Assembly (NCBI GenBank): GCA_964396845.1
Contig: CAYNGH010000013.1
Coordinates: 1 to 41,038, forward strand
DNA: 41,038 nt
DNA from: CAYNGH01 sp964396845
GTDB lineage: Bacteria > Vulcanimicrobiota > JAJTBE01 > CAYNGH01
Direction: 5' to 3'
Of the stretch, positions 40,117-41,038 are shown piece after piece (within the stretch, counting starts at the first letter, position 1; each line of letters opens with the position of its first letter). The notes under the pieces were generated by a model, which was given only the letters and a program-made list of their open reading frames with translations, did not search any database and had not been told where the DNA came from. The position numbers and the translations under genes were made by a program.

Positions 40117-40734
40117 ATGAACAAGCCAGACCCTGTAACAAAAATAATCTGCCTGGGGATGCTCATCATCCTGCTCCTTTCGGGATGTTCCCCCCTGAAA
40201 AGATCCGGCCCTGGTGAAGTCCCCGGCAAAACTTCCTCTGGTCAAGGGACAGAGTGGGAAACCGTGGAAGATGTGGAGATTGCCCCGGGAGATACCCGCC
40301 AAATCAACATGGAAATTTCTGACCTTACCGATGAGATGTTAAGCTCATCCTCATCGATGTTTTACATCGCCGGCCCGGATAGAGCCACTAACAAAAATGA
40401 TTTTCTTCCGGATGATATGGAAAGACCCCTGCCGGCCCAGGCTTACAAGCCTTCTCCGGGAACAACCTACACTCCCGTCACTGTTTCTCCCCAGGGTTCC
40501 ACCGATTCCCCCGCAAAGCCTGAAAAACCGGCAGTATCACCGGCCCGGCCATCTCCCGGTGCTACCCATCAGGCCGGGGAACTGGCAGAAGCCAAGGCCC
40601 GTTATGATGAAGCATATAAGAACTATACCGATATAGTTACCGGCAAGAAAAAAGGAGATGCCGGGGCAGCTCAGGCGGAATATCGGGCTGCCTACAACCG
40701 TTATCGGGAATTAAGAATGAAAACAGAAAAATAA
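40117..40734 (+). CDS. Proline-rich lipoprotein
   Basis: A 205-residue lipoprotein with lipobox LLSGCS (Cys24) after a hydrophobic stretch. The mature chain is low complexity: an acidic, Ser-rich part around 65-80, Pro/Ser-rich linker (about 110-150), then a charged helix (LAEAKARYDEAYKNYTDI) at 155-205. A spacer or anchor role for the preceding metallopeptidase is possible but not demonstrated. AAGGAG precedes the ATG. Confidence 0.8.
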   Translation: MNKPDPVTKIICLGMLIILLLSGCSPLKRSGPGEVPGKTSSGQGTEWETVEDVEIAPGDTRQINMEISDLTDEMLSSSSSMFYIAGPDRATNKNDFLPDDMERPLPAQAYKPSPGTTYTPVTVSPQGSTDSPAKPEKPAVSPARPSPGATHQAGELAEAKARYDEAYKNYTDIVTGKKKGDAGAAQAEYRAAYNRYRELRMKTEK

Positions 40735-40858
40735 GCCTGTCCGCTCAAAAACATAACAACAACCTCCCGACTCCCATAGATGACGGCAAATCTATGGCCC
40801 GAAAGAAGCATAGAGATTCAGTTTCAGTTTCTTTATATCGAACACTGACAAATCAGTA

Positions 40859-40915
40859 CAGGAGTTACTCAAAGTAGAAAGTTGATAGAAATGTGTTTTA
40901 GGAAAACTCAAATAT
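40859..40915. repeat. Inverted-repeat intergenic element, copy C (half)
   Basis: CAGGAGTTACTCAAAGT begins a 57-base match to the left half of copy A (differences at about a dozen positions) and to the reverse of copy B. The right arm (GAGTAACTCCTG) is not found downstream, so this copy appears to be a half-element or has lost its partner arm. Confidence 0.75.
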
Positions 40916-40997
40916 CATCAAAAAAACATCCAATAAAGAACAAACATGAAGAAGATGTGTTTAAAAAAAAGAATATCTGATCCCACATTAATAAAAA

Positions 40998-41030
40998 GCA
41001 ATACCAAGCATTAATAATGCTTGGTATTGC
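40998..41030. terminator. Perfect 15-bp inverted repeat
   Basis: GCAATACCAAGCATT and AATGCTTGGTATTGC are perfectly complementary with a 3-base loop. It is low in GC and has AAAAA just to its left, so it could be a terminator for a leftward gene outside the window or an element end. Confidence 0.5.
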
Positions 41031-41038
41031 GTGACTTA

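Larger units (their letters stand above)
40735..41038. other. 304-base non-coding stretch at the window end
   Basis: No gene seen. It holds inverted-repeat copy C and a perfect hairpin at the very end. Confidence 0.5.

Overview
The window looks like chromosomal DNA from a Gram-negative-type, probably anaerobic or microaerophilic bacterium of about 50% GC. Support for this comes from murB, a sigma54-type activator, prepilin-like proteins, a lipoprotein, a CstB-like persulfide dioxygenase and a B12-binding radical SAM enzyme. A deltaproteobacterial or candidate-phylum host is plausible, but no rRNA or ribosomal-protein marker settles it.

Bases 1-6209 are a tight colinear cluster: the end of murB, an NtrC-type activator, a very divergent sigma54 (RpoN-like) protein, a small Rieske protein, a methyltransferase, a soluble protein that is essentially the cytoplasmic domain of flagellar FlhA without its membrane part, and RNase PH. 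This is the most unusual stretch. It suggests a private sigma54/activator pair co-expressed with an orphan FlhA-C-like protein. Bases 6225-10908 hold a two-repeat protein of unknown function, the persulfide dioxygenase, the radical SAM enzyme and MsrA.

Bases 10932-17301 are an arsenic/metalloid island. arsC and acr3 run leftward. A permease, arsM, a small CxxC protein, ArsF-like and ArsG-like proteins and a split chrA pair run rightward from a shared 136-base region with inverted repeats. No arsR is visible. MscS follows. A truncated integrase and the first copy of an 80-90 base inverted-repeat element mark an old mobile-element scar at 18.2-19.0 kb.

Bases 19109-31154 are mostly signalling and metabolic genes: a zinc-ribbon/pseudokinase/TPR membrane protein, an alpha/alpha-toroid-like protein, VanZ-like and MFS proteins, a SpoIIE-type phosphatase with an RsbW-like kinase, a convergent amidohydrolase versus opine-dehydrogenase/exporter arrangement, and a STAS protein. 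Bases 31268-41038 hold a leaderless HExxH metallopeptidase, tRNA-Ile(GAU) and tRNA-Ala(UGC) outside any rRNA operon, a secreted DUF4440-like protein, three minor-pilin-like genes, a secreted HEWSH metallopeptidase with a lipoprotein, two more copies of the inverted-repeat element and a perfect 15-bp terminal hairpin.

All functional calls rest on motif recognition by eye; no database search was run.
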